Assembly: GCA_002633005.1 (NCBI GenBank)
Contig: NMRA01000122.1
Location: forward strand, 276,171 to 340,170
Source: Phoronis australis
Lineage: Eukaryota; Phoronida; Phoronidae
Direction: 5' to 3'
DNA length: 64,000 nt
The notes beneath the pieces were generated by a model. The model did no database searches. It saw only the letters and a list, made by a program, of their open reading frames with translations, and was not told the DNA's origin. This document shows positions 1 through 12,053 of the stretch, piece after piece. The position numbers were made by a program, and so were the translations under genes. Every line of letters starts with the position of its first letter. The first letter of the stretch is position 1.

Positions 1-517
1 ACTTTAAGATAATGTTATACAACTGATGCCAGCGGTGGTGGTATCCTTGAGGCCATTTTTAATGTAACTGTTGCTATTAACTACCACTTCTGGTGCTGAC
101 AATGTCACTTGTAGTGTTTGCCTTGTACTTTCAAATATTAGGGTCCAGTAGACTCACTTTCTAAAGATTCTGGGGTCCATTTTAATTTCTTCAGGCTTGG
201 AGAATGAGAGAAATCATTGCACAGACTTACACACAATGTATATTGGGGTGAATTGCGCCATAGTTTAAATGAAAGTAAGGGACGATAGCCAAAGAATGAA
301 ACTGTTGGTTTTAGTCTTAATTCTTACAATTTAATGATCAAAATTACATCTAAGCTGATTTACACATCACTTCAATATGGACCTTTTTTAGTTTAATGGT
401 TTAAAAATGCAGCTTCAGGTGAACACTGCTGTTGTTATTGTTGTTACTAATGTCACTACCGCAGGTGTCGCTCTTGTCACTATTCCACTATTGGTATCAT
501 TATTACTTCCACTACAG

Positions 518-1497
518 GACCAACAAAGCCTGAGTGCGACTTTTGTCTAGACAATGAGAAGAAAAAATGCAAGGAATGTGGCTGCCACAAGTGTGGAGGA
601 AAGAATAATCCTGAGAAAATGATCATGTGCGATGAGTGTGACATGGCGTATCACCTGAGCTGCCTGGACCCTCCTCTTGACACTGTGCCGGATGTAGAGG
701 AATGGTCAGTTAGACAGTATCTGCGTTGTTGATGTACTGGGTACTTAGTTTCCTATTGAATGAAATGTTTTGTACATGCTATTCCCATTACCATCACCAG
801 AGATTTCTTCGGTTCTTTTGGAAACCATTCCTTCTAACTTAGATTTGTCTTGCGTACTTAAAGAGGAAGAAGGAAAAAGAGGCAACAATCAGTAAGCCTC
901 GAATTGGTTAGATTCTAATTGTACCGTCCCTAACTGGACGCTCTTTTTTCTCAGAGGTAGAAAAATGCATTGTGTGGTCGACATTGTCTTCAAACAGTCC
1001 GGCCCTTCGGAATTGAGATGGACAAGTTAAGACTCATTCAGTGTACATCCATGAGTCACTGCCCAATCCTGAAGAAATTCTTTTTTGACGTGAAAATAAC
1101 ATTAAATAGTAAACACAGACATGAAGTTATGTACCGCATGGATGTGTGGCATTGTGGGTAAATATCATTGAACTTGGTGAGTGGTGTTCTAATTTGGGAG
1201 AGGTCAGTTGTAACCAACTTTGCGTAGTAAGTGTTATGTAACAACTGGATTAGGTTTGTTATTTAAATTTTTTTACGAAATAGTCTATGAATGTTTCGAT
1301 CAAGAATTTTTTTGCTGATAAATCTTAAACTTCCTTCATATCCATTTTGTTGTTCATTTTTTTCTTTTGTCAGGTACTGTCCATTGTGCAAAACGGACGA
1401 TTCCAAAATTGTCAAGGCTGGCGAGACTCTTAAAGGCAGCAAAAAGAAAGCAAAGATGGCGTCTCAGATTAACCAGACCAACAGGGATTGGGGAAAA
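518..1497 (+). other. UHRF1: UHRF1 PHD-finger exons
   Basis: Exons 518-704 and 1374-1497 encode the C4HC3 PHD finger that reads the unmodified H3 N-terminus. The codon for the conserved Trp in EEW is split (TG at 703-704, G at 1374). The donor at 705 is GTCAGT and the acceptor before 1374 follows a T-rich tract. Zinc ligands are visible in both exons, the last pair being CPLC just after the junction. The second exon ends in the basic linker that contacts the Tudor and SRA modules in the human protein. Confidence 0.9.
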
Positions 1498-4400
1498 GTA
1501 TGTTTTTTTTTCAGTGCTGTTTTGTGTCATGTCGGTACAAGTGTAATTGTGATATTCTGCCTACAAGGTGAGTTCATATGTGGACTGACATTTCAATGCA
1601 TATGTGACAATCTTCAATGTACTGATTTCGATGTTTCAATGCCTGATGTCTTCAGTACAAGCCACTTTCAGCACTCGCTAAAAGTAATTGGAAAAAATTG
1701 GTTTCCCTGCCAAAATGGGACATTACTTGTAAAGATGAGTCATGACTAGTCGTTGCAGCTACGTATGTTGTGAATTCTGCTTGTGCTCATCCTTTGGCTC
1801 ATTTTGTCAAATTATTTTTGGCCTGTAATGTATAGCGTGGTTGATACTGGGAAACTTGTTTGAAATCAAAATGCTCAAAAAGCATGGGAACACGTGGAAA
1901 TTAAACATATAATGACTCGTATCATAAGTTATGCGTTAAATTATGCTTGGCAACAAACATTAACAAGCATTGCAATGTCTCCCTTTTGGGGAAAAGAACT
2001 CAAGGAAAGTGAAAGTTGTGTCATGGAAAATGAAAATATATCTTGGAAAACTGAAATACACATCACGAGAATTATTTGTGCTTCACAAAGTTATGAAAAT
2101 TCAAAGCTCTGTAGTTCCTAGTAAGTAATGTATCATTGGTCATAAAATGAGTTTCCCAGTTTGCGACACATTTTACCTGTCGAATATTGATATGACAAAC
2201 GGGTTAATTTTCACCGTAGGGCATGGCTTGTGCTGGTCGCACTAAGATGTGTACCATTGTACCGCCAAATCACTTCGGACCAATCCCTGGCATCGAGGTT
2301 GGTGCTATGTGGAAGTTCCGCGTCCAAGTGAGCGAAGCAGGCGTCCACAGACCACACGTGGCAGGCATTCATGGACGAGAGGACGAGGGCGCATACTCCA
2401 TAGTGTTGTCTGGAGGGTACGAGGACGATGTGGTGCGTAAACAAAATTGAGGGTCATTGTGCAGTGCAGAAATTTGTTATACCTACTTCTTTTAGGTTTG
2501 TTTTCTCCAATGTTTCTTTATACTTTACGGAAAATACATATATAATCAATTTCTTGAACCATCACAGTTCATGAAGGATCATTTTTGTTCACTGCGTTTT
2601 TTTTTTACAGGATAGTGGAGATTCCTTCACCTACACAGGAAGTGGAGGTCGTGACCTCTCAGGGAACAAAAGGACAGCAGAACAGTCATGTGACCAGACG
2701 TTGACTCGTATGAATAAGTACGGAATTTGTTCGTCATGACTATTGTGATATCTGCTGATCAGAAGGCATAATTTGTGACGAAAGGCATGCGACTAAAATG
2801 TCCTCCAGGAATGCTTTGCAAACCAATCTCAACAGTCTTAGTAATAGACCACTACAAACTCCGCAGAAATTTGAACCAATCTGCAGTTTTACAAACCTCA
2901 GGTGCTATCAAACTGTGCAGTAAAAGGTTAGCTCCATCACACCAATAAAAGTTAACAAATATTTACCCTGCTTCTTATCTCACAAAAGATATTGAGTAAA
3001 TATTTTACATATTCTCAAATCAAAGAATGTTTTGCAGTATTGTTCTCTAGAAATTGTGATTTATTCTTTTTAGCGATACCTTATCAGAACTGTAAGCAGT
3101 GTATTATTTTTGATGTTATGAAAATTATAATGCTTGCAACCTACGGTAAAATGTTGCCAATTTAGGACACGATATTCGTAAATGAAAAACAGTACCACAA
3201 TGATGCTTTGCCATTTTCAAGTTATGTACCAGCTACCAACAGACAATATTTTGAAAACTTTGGGTGTTAACATTAGAAGCCCTTGAAAAATAAAAAAATT
3301 GCAATTTTTACAATTATTTATGTCCGAAGTTGTTGAGATTTCACGGTACTGCTTCCAATGGTCTAGATGTTTCGGAATTTAGGGGATTTCATCTATGGCA
3401 AAACTTACTCAATTAGCGACACTGGTGTTGTTTATCAAATGCATTGTGGGTTGGAGTACGGATGAATGACGGGTAAGCAATGTAGGAAAACAACACTCGT
3501 CTCTTGGCAATGCCTTAGGTGAAATCACCTGAACTGCAATTCAGAAATGCAAGAAATCACACCGTACAAAGTCAAGTTTTGGAAATTGAAAATGTCAAGA
3601 TTATGAAACAGATTACAGTAATGTATATAGTTAACTTGCATTCGTGGATTTCTTGCCATCGTTTGCATCACATTAGTGTGGAACATGTACAACTTTGGGT
3701 AATAAATGTTAAGTTTATACATTTACATATTTAATTTGATGTCATTACTCCTATTTGAGGTTCCTATTTGTGGTTGCCTGAAATATTTCATTAGCTCAGG
3801 ATTGTTGCTTCACCTCTGTCTCTTGTCACTGTGGTGTGTGATGTTACAGGGCTCTGGCCAAGAACTGCAGCGCCCCCTTGGACAACAAGAAAGGGGCCGA
3901 GGCAAAGGACTGGCAGGCTGGCAAGCCTGTACGGGTGGTCCGTAACTGCAAGGGGCGTAAACATTCCAAGTACGCCCCTGAAGAGGGCAATAGATATGAT
4001 GGTATTTACAAGGTTAGTGATTGTGGATGTTCTTTTCCATACTTACGCAGTTTAAAAATCAAGATTGTCTCTAAAACTTTTGGGTTCAGAGATCGCTGTT
4101 CTGGGTTTTGTGGTCTAGCTAAAAGTTATTAGTGGTCACTGGGGCTTTTTCATGTTAACGTTAATTGGAAAGCACCATTTAGGCTTTGATAAGGCATTTA
4201 CTACTGTGATTTATTAGGAGGTATCTTATTCATTATAGCTTTTGATTGTCTGAATGTCAATGCATCTCTATCAGGTCTTCAGTTTTATTACTTCTGGTGT
4301 GAAAATTGATTATCTTTTAATCTATTATATTGTTTTAGGGAAGTTGAATTTAGGATTGTGATACTTTGTGAATTTTCGTTAAAAGCTATGTTGAGTGCTG

Positions 4401-7400
4401 TTTCAGTGATGACTATTGTAATGGGACTTCCGTTTCACACAATGTCGAGTGCCAAATGTTTTGACTTAATTAATTTTGCGATATTCTCAAAAAGTTTGAG
4501 CCATGAAATTAGTCAAGTTAAAAAACTTCTTACTTTCTCGTTTTCTATGGTTTTAATGTAGCTCGTATCTTATTTTTTGCTTAATAAACCGCTTCATTCT
4601 TGTTTTATCTTACTTAGAAGTTGGCCATATTTGACCCACTGCAGCAGCGCTCTCTATATATGATAGTGATTTTATGGTTATTTGTCAAAACTTAATGGTA
4701 TTCACAGACTTTTTGAAAGTTTAACCACTGCATAGACCAAGAGGTTCAACCCTACTAGTTGCACTTAAATTACTTTCACTGCATCTTTTACTAGGTTGTG
4801 AAATACTGGCCTGACAAGGGTATATCGGGGTTTGTAGTCTGGCGTTACATGCTGAAGCGAGATGACCCTAATCCTGCACCCTGGACCAAGGCTGGCAAAA
4901 AGAAGATTGACGAGTTGGGTCTAACAATGCAGGTGAAATGTTGAATTGTTTGTGATTACATGTTTTTGGATTTTATTGTTTTCAGCTTTTCAATGTTTTT
5001 TTGAAATTAATATCTTTAATTTGTTACTAAAAATAATTCTCACACACACTTTACTGTTGGTCATGCGAAGGGACGGAAAGTTAACTTTAATTTATTCTTT
5101 ATATGAAAATCAACAGAACACATTAGCCTGCTTATGATTAAACTTTTCTAATTTTTAAAAATAAGTCAGCTGCTCACCGCTGTGTTTTCTTTTGATTGTC
5201 TGCTCTTGGTAGGATTGTTTATGTGAACATGGTAACAACTGACTTAACATATTCCATTACGCGCATGTGAATGACCTAAACGGAAGTTATTGTTTTGTGC
5301 AGTACCCAGAGGGATATTTGGAGTCTCAGAGAGAAAAGGAAGAAAATGCTGAGAACAAAAAAGGGAAAGGCAAGAAACGAAAGTCGAGAGATAGTGGTGA
5401 GTTGTGTGGTCAGTTGTGTGGTCAGTTGTGTGGTCAGTTGTGTGGTCAGTTGTGTGTGTGGCTGTAAACGTCTACAGTGTTTACTGTTTCTGTTAGTGTG
5501 AGACTATAGTTAAGTGGAAGTCAATGATTGCTAAAGTTGATAGATAGTCATTTTAATCATTGTGCTGTGTGTGGTATTAATGAATGAAACATCGAGGTCG
5601 TTGCACATAAACATGGTCAGAATCAGAGATATGATTTTTCGATCATCGAGGACTCTGCAGATGTATACTTTCATGGATTGTAAGTGGACAAAGCATAAAA
5701 GTACTTCACACAGATTCACATATTGCCTCAATTGGTGGTAATAGTAACTGTGAATAATAATAATAATAGTAATAATGATAATAATTTTCCATGTTAGATT
5801 CCTCGCCAGACTCTTCACCTGAGAAGAAGAAGAAGGTGGTGACATACAAGGTGCCAGAAGAGGTGTTGAAACTCATCAAGGAGGATGAACAGAACAAGAA
5901 ACTGTGGAAGGAGGCTTTGACTCATACCAAGGAAGGTGGACAGGTGGGTTGTCAATATTCAGTCTGTATGGGAACTGTAGAAGGATGCATTGNAGTCAGT
6001 GTGGGAACTGTGGAAGGAGACCTTTAATCATACCAAGAAGGGGGGAGTAGTGCTTATAATAACATTATTGAGCCCGATTAATTTTTCATCTGCAAAATAT
6101 AAGTAGTGTTATGTTAATGTTGACTTGGTGTGTATGTATAAAGTATCATTACCATTACCATTATCATTAAGTATTTTTACACAAAACAAGATTAAAGCAT
6201 CATTGAACTCTCATTCCATCAAAGAAACTACATTTTGCCTTGGACCACTTCAAATTATGAAACTGATTTCAACTTGATGGGCAGTGGTTTCTGGGTTTGT
6301 GAACACTGTCGGTTTGTTAAGATCATGCTCGGTGTTTTAAGTATAAAGCCATGGACTTGTGGAGCCTGGTCTCGAGTATTCCCAGTTGTCAGTTATTTCA
6401 AATTCGTTGAACAATTTCAGAACTGTAAGTGATATAAGTCGTCAGTTAGTTTTTGGACGGAAAGCAATTTATAGCCACTTTAAACAACCTACTAGTTACG
6501 TGCCTGCCACAACCGTCATTTATTTAGTCATGTGTGATACCTTGTTCATCATGTAACTATGGGTGATGTTCCATTTCCATGTGTTTCAGAAATTCCTTGC
6601 CAAAGTCGAGGAGCTCTTCCTTTGTATTTGTTGTCAAGATATTGTCTTCATGCCCATCACAAGCAAATGTAACCACAATATCTGCAAGGTATGTATTTGT
6701 TGCCAAGATATTGTCTTCATGCCCATCACAAGCAAATGTAACCACAATATCTGCAAGGTATGTATTTGTTGCCAAGATATTGTCTTCATGCCCATCACAA
6801 GCAAATGTAACCACAATATCTGCAAGGTTTGTATTTGTTGTCAAGATATTGTCTTTATGCCCGTCACAACCAAATGTGTCGGATCCTATCAGCAGCCATC
6901 TTCCGAAGTTATTAAACACTAGTTGGCATGGTGACGAGGCTGTTCCAAATTTTAGACAACTTATACCCTCCATCGTCCCTGTTCATAACTGAGCTACTTT
7001 TTCTTTCCCAGATAGACTCTCTTATCCATCTAGATCTTTATTTTTTTTCCAACGACCAGGACGAGCATCCTCCAAGTTAATTACCTGGCTAAACCTTCTT
7101 TCAGGAATTGTTTAGTGAGACCAAAGTTGTGTTTTTACTTTTAATTCATTTTCATGAAACAGTTTCATGAAACAGACCTTTGGGGTGGTGGAATGCAAAA
7201 CAACACAGCACGCATGTACACCTCATACAGTACATACCAAAAGTATTCAGACAAAATTACCCAGAATTCCCCCATCATGACAGAATTCATCATCAGAGTA
7301 ATCTTCTCTCGTAACTGAGAATGATGGGAAATTAACTGGAAATTTAGGAAGGTGGTTAAACCTTTCTGTAATTTTGCACCCAAATAGTTATTACAAAAAG

Positions 7401-8066
7401 TAGTTATTACAATGGGCCCACTCAAAAGTATGCCCATGTGCATGTTTTCGGAAAATTTTACAAAAATACTCTCATGAGCTTATTTTCAGTAATTTTTTGC
7501 ATATTTGAAAACATGATGAATTGTTCCATTAGCATAGTGTGTTTGCTGAATGCAAAATTAGTATGGACAAATAAAGTCTGACAAGTCACATATAACTGTA
7601 TTCATTAGAAAGGGTGATTATTTCAAAAAACTTTACAACTTATGCTTGTTAACAAAACTTGCATCACAAAATGTTTGACATAGTTTCCGAAAATACACCT
7701 TCCTTTCCGAAAATACGCCCAGACACATATGCGGTTTCATTTTGACAGTTTTTAAAGGTCAATTTTCTGAATAGCTGTCCATGGACCTATACTCGGAAAT
7801 TCCCTTTTAAGCACATACAAAAATTAGCTAGATCATGTGATCAGTGTGTGTTCACCACCAAATCTAACATTTCATCAAAGCAGTTGAATGAACTTTTGAC
7901 ATATATCTTGTACCCGCAGTCGTGCCTGGCTCGCTCATTTAAAGCGGAGGTTTACAACTGTCCTGCCTGTAGAACGGAGCTAGGGAAAGGTTACAGCATG
8001 GCGACCAATCAGGGGCTGAGAAAGGTTCTCACCAACCTCTTCCCTGGCTATGAGAACGGACGGTAG
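518..8066 (+). CDS. UHRF1: UHRF1, E3 ubiquitin ligase and hemimethylated-CpG reader (3' part, 10 exons)
   Basis: UHRF1 binds hemimethylated CpG and histone H3, ubiquitinates H3 and recruits DNMT1. Coding exons are 518-704, 1374-1497, 2220-2432, 2611-2717, 3850-4012, 4795-4932, 5303-5396, 5798-5943, 6590-6688 and 7920-8066. All have AG/GT borders and the phases join into 471 residues plus a TAG stop. Order seen: PHD finger ([30 protein letters not shown]) ending at the EEWYCPLC junction; a KKKAKMAS linker; the SRA/YDG domain ([66 protein letters not shown]); a lysine-rich linker; then the RING ([16 protein letters not shown], then CPAC) and the terminal FPGYENGR. Residue-by-residue similarity to vertebrate UHRF1 is high throughout. 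The ubiquitin-like and tandem Tudor exons must lie before base 1, because none is visible in 1-517. Vertebrate UHRF2 is a paralogue; one invertebrate copy is expected. Identification is very secure. Confidence 0.95.
2220..4932 (+). other. UHRF1: UHRF1 SRA (YDG) domain exons
   Basis: Exons 2220-2432, 2611-2717, 3850-4012 and 4795-4932 encode the SET- and RING-associated domain, which flips out 5-methylcytosine. Visible landmarks are [33 protein letters not shown], the NKR finger in [23 protein letters not shown], and the YDG motif in [10 protein letters not shown] complete, conserved SRA domain implies that the organism maintains CpG methylation. This is inference from the family. Confidence 0.9.
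5399..5462 (+). repeat. 12-bp minisatellite starting at a UHRF1 5' splice site
   Basis: About five copies of a 12-bp unit (GTCAGTTGTGTG) run from the donor of the exon ending at 5396. The donor GTGAGT followed by TGTGTG is itself a one-base variant of the unit, so the array begins at the splice site. Intronic. Confidence 0.85.
6006..6050 (+). repeat. Intronic partial copy of the 3' end of a UHRF1 exon
   Basis: About 45 bases beginning AACTGTGGAAGGAG match, with a few changes, the end of the coding exon at about 5900-5943, and they lie 106 bases downstream of it. A third, poorer match starts near 5973. The copy has lost the in-frame CAG and the donor. One ambiguous base sits nearby at 5992. 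This looks like a local tandem duplication. Confidence 0.6.
6623..6880 (+). repeat. UHRF1: 69-bp tandem repeat covering half of the UHRF1 RING exon and its splice donor
   Basis: Units start at 6623, 6692, 6761 and 6830; the spacing is exactly 69 bp (23 codons), so the repeat is in frame. Each full unit encodes [22 protein letters not shown] and is followed by GTATGT or GTTTGT, so the donor at 6689 recurs at 6758 and 6827. The fourth unit is diverged and stops matching near 6880 before its donor. Splicing at 6689 gives a normal RING. Use of a later donor would insert 23 or 46 residues made of extra first-half RING zinc ligands. Confidence 0.9.
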
Positions 8067-8276
8067 GTCAAAGTCAACGGACAAAGTCAAGCGCAATGTC
8101 ATTGTCAGTGATCAGTCTTTCCTTCTTGTATATAAAATAGTTCTGTTGTATTTTTATATCCTGCCGAAAAGGAAAACTTTGGGTGCCATTTTACTGGATG
8201 ACTTGAGTAAGACAGTAGTGCAGTGGTGTTCCTTTTTGCTTTGTTGTCTAGTGCAGGGATGTTGACTTTAAAAAGT

Positions 8277-10037
8277 TATTATGCGCCCACATATTTATAT
8301 GTGGACGCATTATGCCGTCATCTCCGTCCGTCAGGCGTCTGCTGCTCTATCTCCAAACCGCTTTGACGTATGTTCATGAAATTTTGCACATATGTTCCTA
8401 TCATGAATGGGACGGCATGAGTGAACTTTCGGACGGATCCGACTACCGGTGTGCCCGCTAGTGGCAATTTTAGTTTTTTACGCTTACCTCTATATCTTCA
8501 AACGTCCTAAACGTATTTTCATAAAATTTGGCATATAGGTATCTATTGGTGAGATGACGCTATCCTCTCGTTTTCGGATGGAGTCGACGTAGTTTGCGCC
8601 CCCTAGTGGCCATTTTTGATGTTTTCGAGTGTTTTTTGGCGTCCACCCCTCTATCAACCAAACCGCTCTAAGGATGTGGAAATTGGTATGTATGTTCTTG
8701 TTATGAAGAGGACGAGTGACAATGATTTTCCAACAATTTTGATTACTGTGGCGCCTCCTAGTGGCAGTTTTGTCTCTTTTTGCGCCCATGGCTGTATCTC
8801 CTAAACCGTTGGCAGGATATTTACTAAATTCTGCAAGCTTATTTATATGATGTTGACAAGGGATGACAACAACTTTCGGACAGATCTGACTACCGGTGTG
8901 CTACCTTGTGACAATTTATGTTTTTTATGTTTACCTCTGTATCTTCAAAAGTCCTCAAGGTATTTTCATAAAATTTGAAATATAGGCACCTATAAGTCAG
9001 ATGAAGCTATCTTTCCATTTTCGGATGGATTTGACGTAGTTTGCGTCACCTAGTGGCCATTTTTACTGTTTCTTAATCTGTTTTTTGGTGTCCACCCCTT
9101 CTATCAACCAAACCGCCCTAAGGATGATTGTGAAAATTGGCGTGTATGTTCTTACTATGAAGCTGACGATGACTTATTAATGACTTCGACTTCTGTGGCG
9201 CCTTCTAGTGGCAGTTTTTTGCGGCCATGGCTGTATCTCCTAAATGGTTTGTAGCATCTTTGCTAAATTCAGCAAGTGTATTTATGTGATGTTAACAACG
9301 TATGACAACAACTTTTGGATAGATCTGACAACCAGTGTGCCCTGTAGTGGCAATTTTCATTTTTTAGGCTTACCCCGGTGTCTTCAAAGGTCCTCAACGG
9401 ATTATCAGAAAATTTGGAATATAAGCATTTTTTGTGAGATTATGCTATCCTCCCGCTTTGGGATGGACTCGAGGAACTTATTCACCACCTAGTGGCCATT
9501 ATTCTTGTTTTCGAGTCTTGTCTTTTGGCGTCCACCCCTCAATCAATCAAACCATTCTGAGGATGACTTTGAAAATTGGTATATGGTATATTTTCTCTGT
9601 GTGTAGAGGACGGTTGACAATAACCCATTCAACTACTGTAGCGCCTCCTAGTGGTAGTTTTGTTTTGTGCCCATAGCTGCATCTCCTAAACTCACTGCAG
9701 GATCTTTATTAAATTTAGTAATTGTATTTATATGAAGCTAACAACAGATGACGACGTCTTTCAGGCGGATCCAATGAAGGCTGTGTCCCAAAGCGGCAAT
9801 TTCATTATTTTTTGTTTTCCTTTGTTTCTTTGAAGTTCCTTGACAGATTTTTATGAAATATGCTAAATAGCTTTTTATTAAAGAAGCAATAACATTTACC
9901 CATTTTCAGATGGATTGGATGTTTTTTTTTGTCCTCTTGTGGCTATTTTTATGAAACAAATAAACAACCCTAGAAGCACTCTGTTTGCGGTGCATTCGTG
10001 GGCGCATTTCAACGCTCCGCGTTGCTCTTGTTACAGA
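8277..10037 (+). mobile_element. Helentron/HINE-like element with ~445-bp internal tandem repeats
   Basis: It begins at a short palindrome inside GCGCCCACATATTTATATGT and ends at CGTTGCTCTTGTTAC. Between them a ~445-bp unit recurs about 3.5 times. The marker CCTAGTGGCAG recurs near 8757, 9205 and 9647, and CTAGTGGCC recurs near 8604, 9050 and 9488. No ORF of any length is present. Diverged copies in the opposite orientation occur near 21804, 22673, 44929 and 57245. A short terminal hairpin plus internal tandem repeats resembles the non-autonomous Helentron-associated (pearl/CvG-type) elements of molluscs. The family assignment is inference. Confidence 0.6.
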
Positions 10038-10723
10038 TAGGTGCAATAGACTACGAATGGACCAATAGTTCACATGAGTAACACGTTTTGAATGAGTTTT
10101 AAACAATATAAGACATTGTGACTGCAAAATGTAGTGCTGGTTATTAAAGAAAATGTCTTTACAGCTTAATTTTCGACTGTCTTCAATACCATGTTATGGT
10201 TGTCAACCAGATGCATTTTTAAATGACAGTTCTCACAGCTGTGATTTTTTAAACTGGCATTTTATTTACATTGTAACCTGGAAGTGGGGGATGGAACAAC
10301 GAAAAGTCAGAAATGTAGAAAGTCTGCAGTAATAATTGTTAATTTGTCAACCATCACATAAGGATGAGTGGCTACATCACAAATGGAAATTTCTTGAATA
10401 ATATAAGTTGTGCGATGTCTGTTGATTGTGGTTTTGTTTGAATTTTTAACTAATACTCAAGGAAATGGGATGATCTTAACATCTTCACTGCTTTGGTGGA
10501 TGTTCAAAACCATCGCAAACCATTCACGATGAAAAATATTTTCCGTTTTTTTGATAATCTAATGGACTGATTTACATTATTATTGGTGACAATCGCTTGC
10601 TAAAATGCTGCTAGATGTTGAAACTGGATAGTTTGTGTTTACATGCAAATTTTGTTTTGAAATGTGAGAGCAGAGGAACCTGGATTTGTAAATACTTTGT
10701 GTTATACTTTCTTAGTTTGATGT

Positions 10724-10729
10724 AATAAA
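10724..10729 (+). terminator. Candidate UHRF1 poly(A) signal
   Basis: AATAAA followed by a GT-rich stretch (ATGTATTGTG). A second AATAAA is at 11220-11225. The choice cannot be made from sequence. Confidence 0.35.
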
Positions 10730-12029
10730 TGTATTGTGCAACACTAGTCCCATGTCTGTTATGAGTTGACAGTTTATTTAGTCAGAGGATGTTAAAAACC
10801 TGTACATCACCATCTGTAACAACATCTGGTGAGGAATTTTAGGTTATGTAATATAGAGAATTATCATTCATTATGCAATCCAAGTTACTTTTGCAATTGG
10901 ATTCGTGACCTCATACGGAGCTTTCTAGTTTTTGAAGGCAGTGAATCCATATTTGCTTTATGTAGTTTTAATCGAAAATGTAGAATTGTCTGGGGGACCA
11001 TTTTAAATAGGTTGTAGTCCTGTATCCTTCACATGTATCTTTACTACAATATACAATTTGCCATTATCTTATTACCCCGAGTTCATAATTATCAGATAGC
11101 TGTAGATAGTTCTAACTGTATAGTAGATCTGTGTGGCTTCTATACTTGCTGCATTGTTAGAAATGGTCATTTTAATTTGGTAACGTTTTGTAAGAATGCA
11201 TTTTATGCTTACTTTTTGTAATAAAGGGTGTATTCTTTGAAATTAAATATATTAATAAATCACTAATTAATGTTATTAAAAGATGGCTAGGTCTCATCTA
11301 TTTCCGACTAAAATAATTGTCAGAATTCCCTTTTCATTTTTCAATGTATTTTAACACAATTTTTCAAAATATTGTCAGATGGTAGCTATGGTACACGACT
11401 TGAACGTGAAAAAGCAACAATTTGGTGCTACATATCTTTTGTGGAAAACTGAAGAAATAAAATTTCACCTGTCCGCCATCTTGTGTCCTGAATTGCTGAG
11501 ATTTTGTGGTAACCAGAAGAAACTCATTGTGGGGGCGAGCACAAAGGTACTCAAGAAAAGTTCATTTTACTGAAGTGACTACAAAAAGCACCCCCAGGGG
11601 GAGTCATTTAGGGAAAGTGGTGGAGCTCACTGGAAAGCTTGAGCTGTTGCCTGCAGTTCACTCGTTGAACCATGAGTTGTTTTAAAAGGTATGTGACGTT
11701 TTGCTTTCCCAGCAACATTACGAGTGATTGTCTTGAAACATTTCATCAATTTTTAAATGACCAACATGTTGCCATTGTGCACATACGACGAGCAAAATGA
11801 TCCATGATGGTCTTTTCCTGGGGGGACTTTCAGAAATCATATGGTGGTGTGCTGACGTGTTTACGGAAACTGCATGTTATAATCTACACAAAACTGACAC
11901 TGCAGGTTGTTATCCCAAGCCTAAATGAATTTCACTTCTCTTGGAACAACTTGAAAATATGAAATGCACTTGCATTTTTTAATGCAACTGCATACCATTT
12001 AATAATTAAGTGAGATATCAATAACGCAT

Positions 12030-12053
12030 TTTATTTAACAAGATATCTTTATT
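12030..12053 (-). terminator. Candidate MAPK15 poly(A) signals
   Basis: Two minus-strand AATAAA hexamers (TTTATT on + at 12030-12035 and 12048-12053), the first clustered signals found downstream of the MAPK15 stop that also precede the UHRF1 tail. Confidence 0.35.

Larger units (their letters stand above)
8067..11225 (+). other. UHRF1: UHRF1 3' UTR and downstream region
   Basis: No coding exon is seen after the stop at 8064-8066. Candidate poly(A) signals AATAAA occur at 10724-10729 and 11220-11225. Most of 8277-10037 is a dispersed repeat (separate entry). If one of these signals is used, the repeat is part of a long 3' UTR. Otherwise the gene ends soon after 8066 at a site not recognised here. 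Confidence 0.45.

Noticed and set aside
1-517. UHRF1 Tudor-domain exon
   Set aside because: No reading with Tudor features and correct phase was found; treated as intron.
6557-6973. Minus-strand ORF of 138 codons opposite the UHRF1 RING exon
   Set aside because: Shadow of the 69-bp in-frame repeat; the plus strand encodes the conserved RING.
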